64,000 nucleotides of DNA from a gamma proteobacterium HTCC2207 (GTDB taxonomy: Bacteria; Pseudomonadota; Gammaproteobacteria; Pseudomonadales; Porticoccaceae): contig CAJJDA010000005.1 of the NCBI GenBank assembly GCA_905182855.1, positions 124,001 to 188,000 on the forward strand, written 5' to 3'. Shown here piece by piece: positions 40,750 to 48,226 of the stretch. Position numbers and translations under genes: made by a program. The number at the start of each line of letters is the position of its first letter. Positions within the stretch are counted from its first letter, which is position 1. The notes beneath the pieces are model-generated. The model was not told the origin of the DNA. It made no database searches and was given only the letters and a program-made list of their open reading frames with translations.

Positions 40750-41274
40750 ATGAACTTATCTTTAATTGTTGCTGTTAGCCGCAACGGTGTTATCGGCGCC
40801 AATAACGCCCTGCCTTGGCATCTGCCAGAAGATCTCAAGTACTTCAAATCGGTTACCATGGGCAAGCCTATTGTGATGGGTCGAAAAACCTATGACTCCA
40901 TTGGCCGTCCTCTACCAGGACGCACGAATATTGTGATCACGCGCAATAGCAATTGGTCAGCGGAGGGCGTTGTGGTTGCACAAACTCTCGCGGAAGCATT
41001 AGCGCTTGGTACAAAGGCCTGCGCGGTGGATGGTGCCGACGAGATTGTAGTCATTGGTGGGGCTCAGATTTACAGTGCGGCCTTACCCCAAGCACAGCGC
41101 CTTTATCTTACTGAGGTCGATGCCGATGTAGAGGGAGACGCGTTCTTTCCGGCGATCAATCCAGATGAATGGAAGCAGGTCACAGAGCGGTTGCCTGAAC
41201 TAACTGGCATCCACTCTTACCGGTTCCTTGTGCTGGAAAGGCAGCGGTTGGCAAACACTGATGGCCCTCAGTAA
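40750..41274 (+). CDS. folA: Dihydrofolate reductase
   Basis: A 174-residue enzyme that regenerates tetrahydrofolate used by ThyA. Present: LIVAVSRNGVIGANNALPWH, LPEDLKYFKSVTMGKPIVMG, RKTYDSIGRPLPGR and VIGGAQIYSAALP. The ATG at 40750 is preferred to the TTG three bases earlier. Separated by 13 bases from thyA, so probably coupled. Confidence 0.96.
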   Translation: MNLSLIVAVSRNGVIGANNALPWHLPEDLKYFKSVTMGKPIVMGRKTYDSIGRPLPGRTNIVITRNSNWSAEGVVVAQTLAEALALGTKACAVDGADEIVVIGGAQIYSAALPQAQRLYLTEVDADVEGDAFFPAINPDEWKQVTERLPELTGIHSYRFLVLERQRLANTDGPQ

Positions 41275-41277
41275 ACC

Positions 41278-41375
41278 TGTTACGTTAGGTAACATAGTAA
41301 TAATTTCTTTGTTTTATCGCCTAAATTTGCGGTAGCGCAAATTGATTCTTTAAGTTGAGGCTGTTACAAAGTAAC
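41278..41375. promoter_or_regulatory. Two GTTAC/GTAAC palindromes plus a third inverted repeat
   Basis: TGTTAC-N5-GTAACA lies at 41278-41294 and GTTAC-N3-GTAAC at 41363-41375, sharing the same arms. Between them AATTTGCG-GTAG-CGCAAATT (41324-41343) is a perfect 8-base inverted repeat. All three fall in the 193-base gap before the TonB operon and upstream of its likely promoter. They look like operator sites, but no regulator is identified. Confidence 0.45.
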
Positions 41376-41410
41376 CCCGAACAAAGCTTGTCTTTTGTCG
41401 GCAGCATTCT

Positions 41411-41438
41411 TTGTCGATTTTAGACAGTGAAAGATAAT
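41411..41438 (+). promoter_or_regulatory. Likely promoter of the DUF3450-ExbBBD-TonB-TPR operon
   Basis: TTGTCG (41411-41416) and GATAAT (41433-41438) are separated by 16 bases, about 30 bases before the first ATG, with GAGGGAA as ribosome site. A full Fur box is not visible. Confidence 0.5.
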
Positions 41439-41467
41439 TAATCCGGTAGACCCAAATTGAGGGAACT

Positions 41468-42250
41468 ATGAATAAGCAACCATTAAAAGCATTGGCAATT
41501 CTTGCCGTTCTTGCTGGTAGCCTGACTGTTAATGCAGTCTATGCTGCTGAGGTAACGGACGTGCTCAAAGCTGGAGCCGTAAAGGCAAAGGCAGCTAAAT
41601 CCGCGCAAAACAAAGTTGATCGTATTGCTGATCAAACCGATGGTCTTTTGCAAGAATTTAAACAGGTCAACAAGCAGATCGAATCACTGCGAGTCTACAA
41701 TTCTCAGCTTGATCGTCAGATCATTAGCCAGAAAACTATGATGTCTGAGTTAAAAGAATCGATCGAGAACGCGACAATCATCGAACGTGGTATTTCACCA
41801 CTGATGCTTAGCATGCTCGCCGGTCTTGAAGATTTTATTGCTCTGGACGTTCCGTTTAAGAAAGCGCAGCGCAATGCGGCAATTGCCGATCTTTACGTCA
41901 ATATGGATAGCGCTAAGTTTTCAGCCGCTGAAAAGTTCCGTCAGATTCTTGAAGTCTATGATATTGAATCGGAATATAGCCTCTCGCTGGAGTCTTACCG
42001 AGACATGATCGACATTGATGCAGACGGTTCAGAGGTTGAAGTCGAAGTACTTCGCGTCGGCCGAGTAGCATTGATGTATCAAACGAAAGATAAATCTCAA
42101 ACTGGTGCTTGGAACAAGACTACCGGTTCTTGGGAGACCTTAGGTTCTGGATATCGTAGAGCCGTGGACCAGGGCATTCGGATTGCGAAGAAGTTGTCGC
42201 CTCAGGATGTTATGCAAATGCCCATCACAGCTCCGGAGACCGCACAATGA
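41468..42250 (+). CDS. DUF3450 periplasmic coiled-coil protein of the TonB2-type cluster
   Basis: A 260-residue protein with a signal peptide (about 1-26, ILAVLAGSLTVNAVYA) and a long coiled coil (about 45-95, KQVNKQIESLRVYNSQLDRQ). The C-terminal half (LRVGRVALMYQTKDKSQTGA) has the DUF3450 fold. It is the first gene of the six-gene cluster found near TonB2 systems in Vibrio and marine bacteria. Its stop overlaps the ATG of the next gene. A structural role between inner-membrane motor and outer membrane is inferred. Confidence 0.88.
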   Translation: MNKQPLKALAILAVLAGSLTVNAVYAAEVTDVLKAGAVKAKAAKSAQNKVDRIADQTDGLLQEFKQVNKQIESLRVYNSQLDRQIISQKTMMSELKESIENATIIERGISPLMLSMLAGLEDFIALDVPFKKAQRNAAIADLYVNMDSAKFSAAEKFRQILEVYDIESEYSLSLESYRDMIDIDADGSEVEVEVLRVGRVALMYQTKDKSQTGAWNKTTGSWETLGSGYRRAVDQGIRIAKKLSPQDVMQMPITAPETAQ

Positions 42251-43614
42251 ATATCAATTTCGCTAAATTTTGTGCCGCTTTTGTAGCGGCAGCTGCCCTC
42301 AGTATGCCAGCTATGGCACAGGACGCTAAGACGCTCGACGAGCTATTGCAAATGATTGAGAGCTCAACACTCTCAGAGTCTTCTGAGTATCGCAAGCGTG
42401 AGGCAACGTTTAAGCGTGAGCAGCGTACCCAGGCGCAGCAACTGAAGAAGGCTGAAAATACTAAATCTGCTGAAGAGCGTCGTTCAGATCGCTTGGAACA
42501 GGTTATTCGTGACAATGATTTGTTGTTGGCTGGCCTTCGTGAGCAACGGGATAAGCGCCTCGGGTCACTCAAGGAGCTATTCGGTCATTTGACTGGCGCT
42601 GCCGGTGACATTCGTGCCAACCTCAACCAGTCTATTGTCAGTGCCCAGATTCCTGGTCGTACCGAGTTTCTCGATACGATCATCGAGAAAATGAGCAGCG
42701 ATACACGCCTACCATCGATCGAAGATATTGAGAAGCTTTGGTATGAACAGCAGCGAGAAATGATTGAGAGTGGACGTATTGTTAAGTTCAACCGATCCGT
42801 GCTGCTAGCCAACGGTACACAGGATGAGATGGAAGTTGTTCGTGTTGGAACTTATAACCTGATGGCTGACGGCATGTACCTTGAGTATAGTCCTGAAACT
42901 GGTCTAGTTTCTGAACTTGCGCGACAGCCTAGCTCACACCAATCTAGCGCTGCAGATCTGCAGGAAGCCGTTAATGGCTTTACTAAAGTGGGTCTGGACC
43001 CAAGTGGACCACTGGGCGGCGGTCTTTTGCGCGCCCTGATCAATACACCCACATTGATGGAGCGCTGGCACTACGGTGGCATCGTAGGCTATGTAATCTC
43101 TGCCGTGTTTGTTGTGGCAATCTTGTTGGCTCTATGGCGCTTTAAAGTGCTGATGGGTATGTCTAGCGCCGTTACTACTCAGCTAAAGGCTAAGACAGCC
43201 AATGTTGGCAACCCATTGGGTCGCGTACTCAAAGTCGCTGCCGATAATCCAGGTCTGGATCCAGAATCGCTGGAATTGAAGCTTCACGAAGCGGTCCTTA
43301 AGGAACGGCCTGACATTGAAGCAGGCTTAAGTTTGCTTAAGATCATTGCGATGGTGGCGCCGCTGTTAGGTCTTCTGGGTACCGTGACTGGTATGATTAT
43401 TACTTTCCAAATGATCACTTTGTTTGGCGCAGGGGATCCCAAGGCAATGGCTGGGGGTATTTCTCAGGCATTGATCACCACTGTATTGGGTCTGGTTGTT
43501 GCTATACCGACCGTTCTGATGCACACATTGGTCAATGGTAAAGCACAGCGTATTCTGCATGTTCTTGAAGAGCAGAGTGCCGGAATTGTTGCTGGTTCAG
43601 TAGAGGGACGCTGA
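42247..43614 (+). CDS. TtpC-like MotA/TolQ/ExbB proton-channel protein with periplasmic N-domain
   Basis: A 455-residue protein. A signal peptide (about 1-24) leads into a coiled coil (about 35-110) and a periplasmic DUF3450-like domain (VVRVGTYNLMADGMYLEY). A membrane helix near 277-298 is followed by a MotA/TolQ/ExbB domain: MVAPLLGLLGTVTGMIITFQ, GGISQALITTVLGLVVAIPT. This architecture equals TtpC, which Vibrio TonB2 systems need in addition to ExbB2. The N-part repeats the fold of the upstream gene product, suggesting gene duplication and fusion. Confidence 0.9.
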   Translation: MNINFAKFCAAFVAAAALSMPAMAQDAKTLDELLQMIESSTLSESSEYRKREATFKREQRTQAQQLKKAENTKSAEERRSDRLEQVIRDNDLLLAGLREQRDKRLGSLKELFGHLTGAAGDIRANLNQSIVSAQIPGRTEFLDTIIEKMSSDTRLPSIEDIEKLWYEQQREMIESGRIVKFNRSVLLANGTQDEMEVVRVGTYNLMADGMYLEYSPETGLVSELARQPSSHQSSAADLQEAVNGFTKVGLDPSGPLGGGLLRALINTPTLMERWHYGGIVGYVISAVFVVAILLALWRFKVLMGMSSAVTTQLKAKTANVGNPLGRVLKVAADNPGLDPESLELKLHEAVLKERPDIEAGLSLLKIIAMVAPLLGLLGTVTGMIITFQMITLFGAGDPKAMAGGISQALITTVLGLVVAIPTVLMHTLVNGKAQRILHVLEEQSAGIVAGSVEGR

Positions 43615-43615
43615 G

Positions 43616-44140
43616 ATGTTTTTCGTTGATACAATGGCGGAAATTGGGAAGTTTATGGATTCAGGCGGCACGGTCCTTTGGGCTATTGTCGTCCTGCTGT
43701 TCGTTATGTGGACTCTCATATTCGAGCGTATGTGGTATCTCCGAACCAGCGTAGGCGTTGACGTTCAGCGTGCCCTAACGGCGTGGGAAGAGCGCAAAGA
43801 GCGCAAATCTAAAGGCGCCCACCAGGTACGGGAAAAGTTGATTTCTGAAGTGAGTATTGAAATCGATACGAACCTTATGATGATTAAGACATTGGTTGCG
43901 TTAGCACCACTGTTTGGGTTACTGGGAACAGTGACCGGAATGATCACTGTATTCGACGTCATGGCATTTACTGGTGGCGGTGATGCCAAGGCAATGGCCG
44001 GTGGCGTATCTCAGGCAACGGTTCCGACAATGTCGGGGATGGTTGCGGCTCTCTCGGGCGTTTTTGGCATGACCTATGTCGAGCGTGGAGCAGAGCGAGA
44101 GAAGCACCTCCTAGCCGATCATCTGACCATGGATCACTAA
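43616..44140 (+). CDS. exbB: ExbB-type proton channel protein
   Basis: A 174-residue inner-membrane protein with the minimal MotA/TolQ/ExbB domain: LAPLFGLLGTVTGMITVFDV and GGVSQATVPTMSGMVAALSG. Three membrane helices are expected. It starts one base after the TtpC-like stop. With ExbD it would form the proton-driven motor for TonB. Confidence 0.93.
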   Translation: MFFVDTMAEIGKFMDSGGTVLWAIVVLLFVMWTLIFERMWYLRTSVGVDVQRALTAWEERKERKSKGAHQVREKLISEVSIEIDTNLMMIKTLVALAPLFGLLGTVTGMITVFDVMAFTGGGDAKAMAGGVSQATVPTMSGMVAALSGVFGMTYVERGAEREKHLLADHLTMDH

Positions 44141-44187
44141 TTGGGACCTGCCGCCTAATCGCTGCAGAAATCCTATGAGAGACAACT

Positions 44188-44592
44188 ATGCGCAATAGAA
44201 CAAACAGAGCACAGGCACAGGGTGAGACCATTGATCTTACACCTATGCTAGACGTGGTTTTCATCATGTTGATCTTCTTTATCGTTACCGCTTCGTTTAT
44301 TAAGCTTCCCGGTGTTGAGGTTAATAAGATTGACACTAGCACCGACGATTCCTACAAGAAGGTAGGTATATTGGTAGCGGTAACCGAGAACAATGAATAT
44401 TGGATTGATAAAAAGCGCGTTGAAACTACCGCGTTGAAAATTAATCTTTCAAGATTATTCAATGAAAACCCAAAGGGCGGCATGGTCATCCAAGCTGATA
44501 ATGAATCTAACATTGAATCGGTTGCCAAAGTGGCTGATATCGCACGCGATATCGGTATTGCCCCAGTAGCCATTTCTGTTGAAAACGACTGA
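44188..44592 (+). CDS. exbD: ExbD-type biopolymer transport protein
   Basis: A 134-residue protein with one membrane helix (about 20-40) that carries the key Asp in the segment IDLTPMLDVVFIMLIFFIVT, followed by a periplasmic domain. Family assignment is sure. It follows exbB by 47 bases and precedes tonB by 9. Confidence 0.95.
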   Translation: MRNRTNRAQAQGETIDLTPMLDVVFIMLIFFIVTASFIKLPGVEVNKIDTSTDDSYKKVGILVAVTENNEYWIDKKRVETTALKINLSRLFNENPKGGMVIQADNESNIESVAKVADIARDIGIAPVAISVEND

Positions 44593-44601
44593 GTTAAAAG
44601 T

Positions 44602-45204
44602 ATGCCTGTAATCAGAGTTGGCGTTTCCGCAGCACTTGGAGTGCTGGTTACCTTTTTGTTGATTATTTTAATGTATAAGTTAATCGACTCAGGTAGCAAA
44701 GACCTAGATCCAAAAGCTAGCATTAAAATCCCTGACTTCCTCCATATAGAGCGTCAAGTTACCGAAAATGTAAATTCAGAGGTTGCGAAACCTGAAGAGC
44801 CAGAGGCACCGCCACCGGATATTCCCGATGATAACATCGAGTTTGAGGTACCCGATAATGCTATAAGCATGGCAGCTCCCGCGGCTGGTGGTAATTTAAG
44901 TATTGGTAATTCAGGCTTCGCGCGAGATTCGGATTATATCCCCGTCTACGTTCCACAGCCGCGTTACCCCAATCGTGCGCAAACGCGAGGTAAAGAGGGT
45001 TATGCAGTCATCGAGGTAACAATCACGACGACTGGTGGCGTTCGTGATCCAGTGATGGTCGAAGAGTGGCCTGAGGGCTGGGGCTTCGGCAGAGCGGCGC
45101 TTAAAGCGGCCCTCAAGCTGAAATATAACCCCCGGGTTATTGACGGAGTGGGCCAAGAAGTTCCGAACGTGATGTATAAATTTACCTTCCAAATGGCTAA
45201 GTAA
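44602..45204 (+). CDS. tonB: TonB energy-transducer protein (TonB2 type)
   Basis: A 200-residue protein with an N-terminal membrane helix (about 8-30), a short Pro/Glu-rich spacer (KPEEPEAPPPDIPDD) and the C-terminal TonB domain from PQPRYPNRAQTRGKEGYAVI to the end. The spacer is much shorter than in E. coli TonB, as in Vibrio TonB2. It passes motor energy to outer-membrane receptors; none of those receptors is in the window. Confidence 0.93.
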   Translation: MPVIRVGVSAALGVLVTFLLIILMYKLIDSGSKDLDPKASIKIPDFLHIERQVTENVNSEVAKPEEPEAPPPDIPDDNIEFEVPDNAISMAAPAAGGNLSIGNSGFARDSDYIPVYVPQPRYPNRAQTRGKEGYAVIEVTITTTGGVRDPVMVEEWPEGWGFGRAALKAALKLKYNPRVIDGVGQEVPNVMYKFTFQMAK

Positions 45205-45214
45205 GGGGTACCTG

Positions 45215-46594
45215 ATGTTCAGTCGCACAAAATTGTTAGCCATATTTGGCGCCGCATTTATGCTGCCGCTACTCATCGCAGTAGCAAATCCAGAGGCACT
45301 GTCAGGGACCTCTGTATTAGCAGCAGAAAAAAAGCAGCCGAAGTATAAAGATGTTAAGACTCGAAAAAGGCAGTCGGTGGGAGGCAAGTGCGCCAAGGCT
45401 CTAGAGAAAGTCCAAGTCGTTCTGGAAGAAGAAAATTGGCCTGAGTCGCTAAAAATGCTAAATGGCATTGAGGCGAGCGCTAAAACTTGTGCTTCTGACT
45501 ATGAGCAGACTCAAATATGGAAGTTTAAGGGTTATATTTACTACTCCTTAGACGACTTCCCTCGCGCTATTCGCAGTTACCGCAAAGTTATCGATGGAGT
45601 GGGTACACCGCTTGAGTTGGCTCTGGATACCCGATATACAGTTGCCCAGCTTTACACTGTGGAAGAGCAGTATGGCAAAGCCGCCATAGAGCTTGAAATC
45701 TGGATGGACGCTGCCAATATTATCGGCGGTGACGCCCGTGTCTTACTCGCGCAAATTTACTACCAGCTGGAGCGCAAAGCTGAGGCGTTGAGCATGTTGG
45801 AATTGGCGATAGATGATGCCGAGTCGAAAGCGATTCTACCAAAGGAAAACTGGTGGGGGCTGCAGCGGGTTCTTTATTATGAGAAAAACGATTTTAAGCG
45901 GGTCACTCGCATCCTCGAAAAGCTGGTTAAGCATTATCCTAAGTGGACCTACTGGAAGCAGCTTGGTGGCATGTATGGCGAGCTTGAGCGAGAAATGGAC
46001 CGCCTTGTGGCTACCGAAGTCGTCTATTTAAATGGCGAATTGAACAAAGAGCGGCAGATCATGAGTATGGCTTACATGTATCTAGGTGCCGAGGTACCTT
46101 ACCGGGCTGCTCGGATTATTGAAAAAGGTATGCAGGATAAGGATGCTGACGGCAAGACGTTAATTAAACGCAACGCCAAGAATCTTGAGATATTGGGGAC
46201 GGCCTGGTATCAATCAAAAGACTTAAAGCGTGCGCTCAAATCTCTTGAAAGTGCCTCCAAATTTTCTGATACTGGTAATCTTCAGGCGAGATTAGCAGGG
46301 ATCTATCTGGATCTTGGCCGCGACAGAGAAGCTTACCGCGCATCTCGACGAGCGGCGCAGAAAGGTGGAGTTAAGCGACCCGACTCTAACTATCTGGTTA
46401 TGGGTAATTCGCTGATCAATCTTCATTGTTATAAAGATGCTATTTCGGCGTTCCAAAAGGCGTTGAAGCGAGCGAAAGACAAGAAAACCAAACGTTATCC
46501 TCAGCAGTGGATCCGCTATGCGGATACTGAGGGCAACAGGCTTCAGAAGCTTCGTGATGTTGGTGCTACGGTACCGGGTTGTAGTAAGGCTTAA
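45215..46594 (+). CDS. Exported tetratricopeptide-repeat protein of the TonB2 cluster
   Basis: A 459-residue protein with a signal peptide (FGAAFMLPLLIAVA) and at least eight TPR-like helical pairs, for example WKFKGYIYYSLDDFPRAIRS, YTVAQLYTVEEQYGKAAIEL and LARLAGIYLDLGRDREAYRA-type units. It begins 10 bases after tonB and is followed by a terminator. The Vibrio TonB2 clusters also end with a TPR protein. A scaffold role in the periplasm is inferred. Confidence 0.88.
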   Translation: MFSRTKLLAIFGAAFMLPLLIAVANPEALSGTSVLAAEKKQPKYKDVKTRKRQSVGGKCAKALEKVQVVLEEENWPESLKMLNGIEASAKTCASDYEQTQIWKFKGYIYYSLDDFPRAIRSYRKVIDGVGTPLELALDTRYTVAQLYTVEEQYGKAAIELEIWMDAANIIGGDARVLLAQIYYQLERKAEALSMLELAIDDAESKAILPKENWWGLQRVLYYEKNDFKRVTRILEKLVKHYPKWTYWKQLGGMYGELEREMDRLVATEVVYLNGELNKERQIMSMAYMYLGAEVPYRAARIIEKGMQDKDADGKTLIKRNAKNLEILGTAWYQSKDLKRALKSLESASKFSDTGNLQARLAGIYLDLGRDREAYRASRRAAQKGGVKRPDSNYLVMGNSLINLHCYKDAISAFQKALKRAKDKKTKRYPQQWIRYADTEGNRLQKLRDVGATVPGCSKA

Positions 46595-46608
46595 TATATT
46601 GCAGTAAC

Positions 46609-46646
46609 AAAAAAGGCCCAGTAATGCAGATTGCTGGGCCTTTTTT
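46609..46646 (+). terminator. Terminator of the TonB operon
   Basis: AAAAAAGGCCCAG (46609-46621) pairs perfectly with CTGGGCCTTTTTT (46634-46646). With flanking A and T runs it can act in both directions, although argA ends 117 bases further on. Confidence 0.92.
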
Positions 46647-46762
46647 AATTACTAGCCGGTTTGATTACGGCAGAGATACAGAGACCTTGGCCGGTCGCAC
46701 CTAAGCGATATTCAGACATGAAGAATATAACGGCTTCAGTGGGTACAAAAATTTCCGATTAC

Positions 46763-48067
46763 TTAGATAGTTTTACTAAATATGCGAGAATTGCGCTGAT
46801 AGTTATAGAGGGGTTGGGTTTGCGCTGGCAGATCGGCTACCTCAGCCTCAACAAAACCTTTTTCTAAGAACCAGTGGGCTGTCTGAGTGGTGAGCACGAA
46901 TAACTTGCGGAGTCCCCTCTTTTGGCCTTCCTTTACAATTTCCTGAAGTAGTCTTGCAGCTATGCCCTGACCATGAAATTCGGGATGGGTGGCTACGCAA
47001 GCCAGCTCGCCAGCAGTCTTATCTGCCGTTGGGTATAGCGCGGCGCAGCCAAGCAATAAACCCTCTGGATGGACTACCACCATAAACTGAGAGATCTCAG
47101 TTTCGAGTAATTCGCGGGAGCGTTTAACTAGCACTTGCTGATCTTCTAGCGGTGCAATTAAATTAATTATTCCGCCGACATCCTCAATAGTGGCGGATCG
47201 CAACACCTCGGAATAATCCATCATGATCAAGGTACCGCTGCCGTCACGTGTCAATAGTTCAGAGAGTAAAGCACCATCTTCCGCACAGCCGACCAGATGT
47301 ACCCGCTCTACACCGTTATTACAGGCCTGATAGGCCGAGAAGAGTAGCTGCTTTTCGTCCAAATCCGTCGACTCTGCGGCTAGCGCACTGACTTCAGGGA
47401 GGGATAGATTACGGATTAACGTTCCGTCCTTCAAGATACCGCGGGCTTCACTGACAAAAATAAGCTTTTGCGCGTTCAGTGCAATGGATACCTGCGTCGC
47501 AACCTCCTGATAGTTTAGATTAAAGGTCTCGCCAGTGGGCGAAAAGCCGATGGGTGATATTAGCACCAGCGCGTTGTCTTTTAGCTGTTGTTCGATAGCA
47601 ATGGCATCAATACGACGGATTTCGCCGGTATACTGAAAATCCTCACCATTGAGAATACCCACGGGTTTAGCAGTAATAAAGTTGCCGCCAATCACTCGAA
47701 CTTCAGCCCCGTGCATAGGAGAATTGGGCAATCCCATCGACAATTCCGACTCGATTTGCATTCTGGTGCTACCGACAGCCTCTTTAACGCACAGCATGGT
47801 GTCACTGTCAGTGATCCGTCGATATCCGTTAAATTGGCTGCTAAGCCCTGAGAGGGCAATGCGGCTGTCAATCTGTGGACGAGCGCCATGTACCAGTACA
47901 ATGCGGATACCGAGGCTCTGCAAGAGCGCAATATCGTGTACTGTGCTATGGAAATTGGCATGATTCACCGCTGCACCGCCGAGCGCGATGACGAACGTTC
48001 TACCTCGATGGGCATGGATGTACGGCGAGGTTTGCCTAAAAAAATCTACGTAGTTGTTTGTGTCCAT
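46763..48067 (-). CDS. argA: N-acetylglutamate synthase
   Basis: A 434-residue protein with an amino-acid-kinase domain (FVIALGGAAVNHANFH, VLVHGARPQID) that binds arginine, and a C-terminal GNAT domain (ACVATHPEFHGQGIAARLLQ) that acetylates glutamate. This is the first step of arginine synthesis, upstream of the argB product encoded at 20 kb. ATG 48067 matches the family start (MDTNNYVDFFRQTSPYIHAH). No ribosome site precedes it and a TATAAT lies only 6 bases upstream, suggesting a leaderless mRNA. Confidence 0.95.
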   Translation of the reverse strand: MDTNNYVDFFRQTSPYIHAHRGRTFVIALGGAAVNHANFHSTVHDIALLQSLGIRIVLVHGARPQIDSRIALSGLSSQFNGYRRITDSDTMLCVKEAVGSTRMQIESELSMGLPNSPMHGAEVRVIGGNFITAKPVGILNGEDFQYTGEIRRIDAIAIEQQLKDNALVLISPIGFSPTGETFNLNYQEVATQVSIALNAQKLIFVSEARGILKDGTLIRNLSLPEVSALAAESTDLDEKQLLFSAYQACNNGVERVHLVGCAEDGALLSELLTRDGSGTLIMMDYSEVLRSATIEDVGGIINLIAPLEDQQVLVKRSRELLETEISQFMVVVHPEGLLLGCAALYPTADKTAGELACVATHPEFHGQGIAARLLQEIVKEGQKRGLRKLFVLTTQTAHWFLEKGFVEAEVADLPAQTQPLYNYQRNSRIFSKTI

Positions 48068-48114
48068 AGTGGGATTATAAGCAACACTGAGGCATAAGTT
48101 GAGAAAATAATTCA
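48067..48114 (-). promoter_or_regulatory. argA promoter with possible ARG box, likely leaderless
   Basis: On the minus strand TATAAT (48074-48079) is 6 bases before the argA ATG, placing transcription start on or next to the start codon. A weak -35 (TCAACT, 48097-48102) lies 17 bases upstream. TGAATTATTTTCTCA (48114-48100) resembles an ArgR half-site pair and overlaps the -35. ArgR control is inferred only. Confidence 0.45.
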
Positions 48115-48226
48115 CTCATCACCCTATATACCTAGTTCGGCTCACAATAGTGCCATATTTTATGGGCCGCCAAGCAAAATACAGTCTAATAATTAGCCGT
48201 AAGGACATAACAGGAGTGACTGACCG

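Noticed and set aside
41433-41443. GATAATTAATC as a Fur box for the TonB operon
   Set aside because: Only half of the 19-base consensus is present, and the bases overlap the -10 hexamer.
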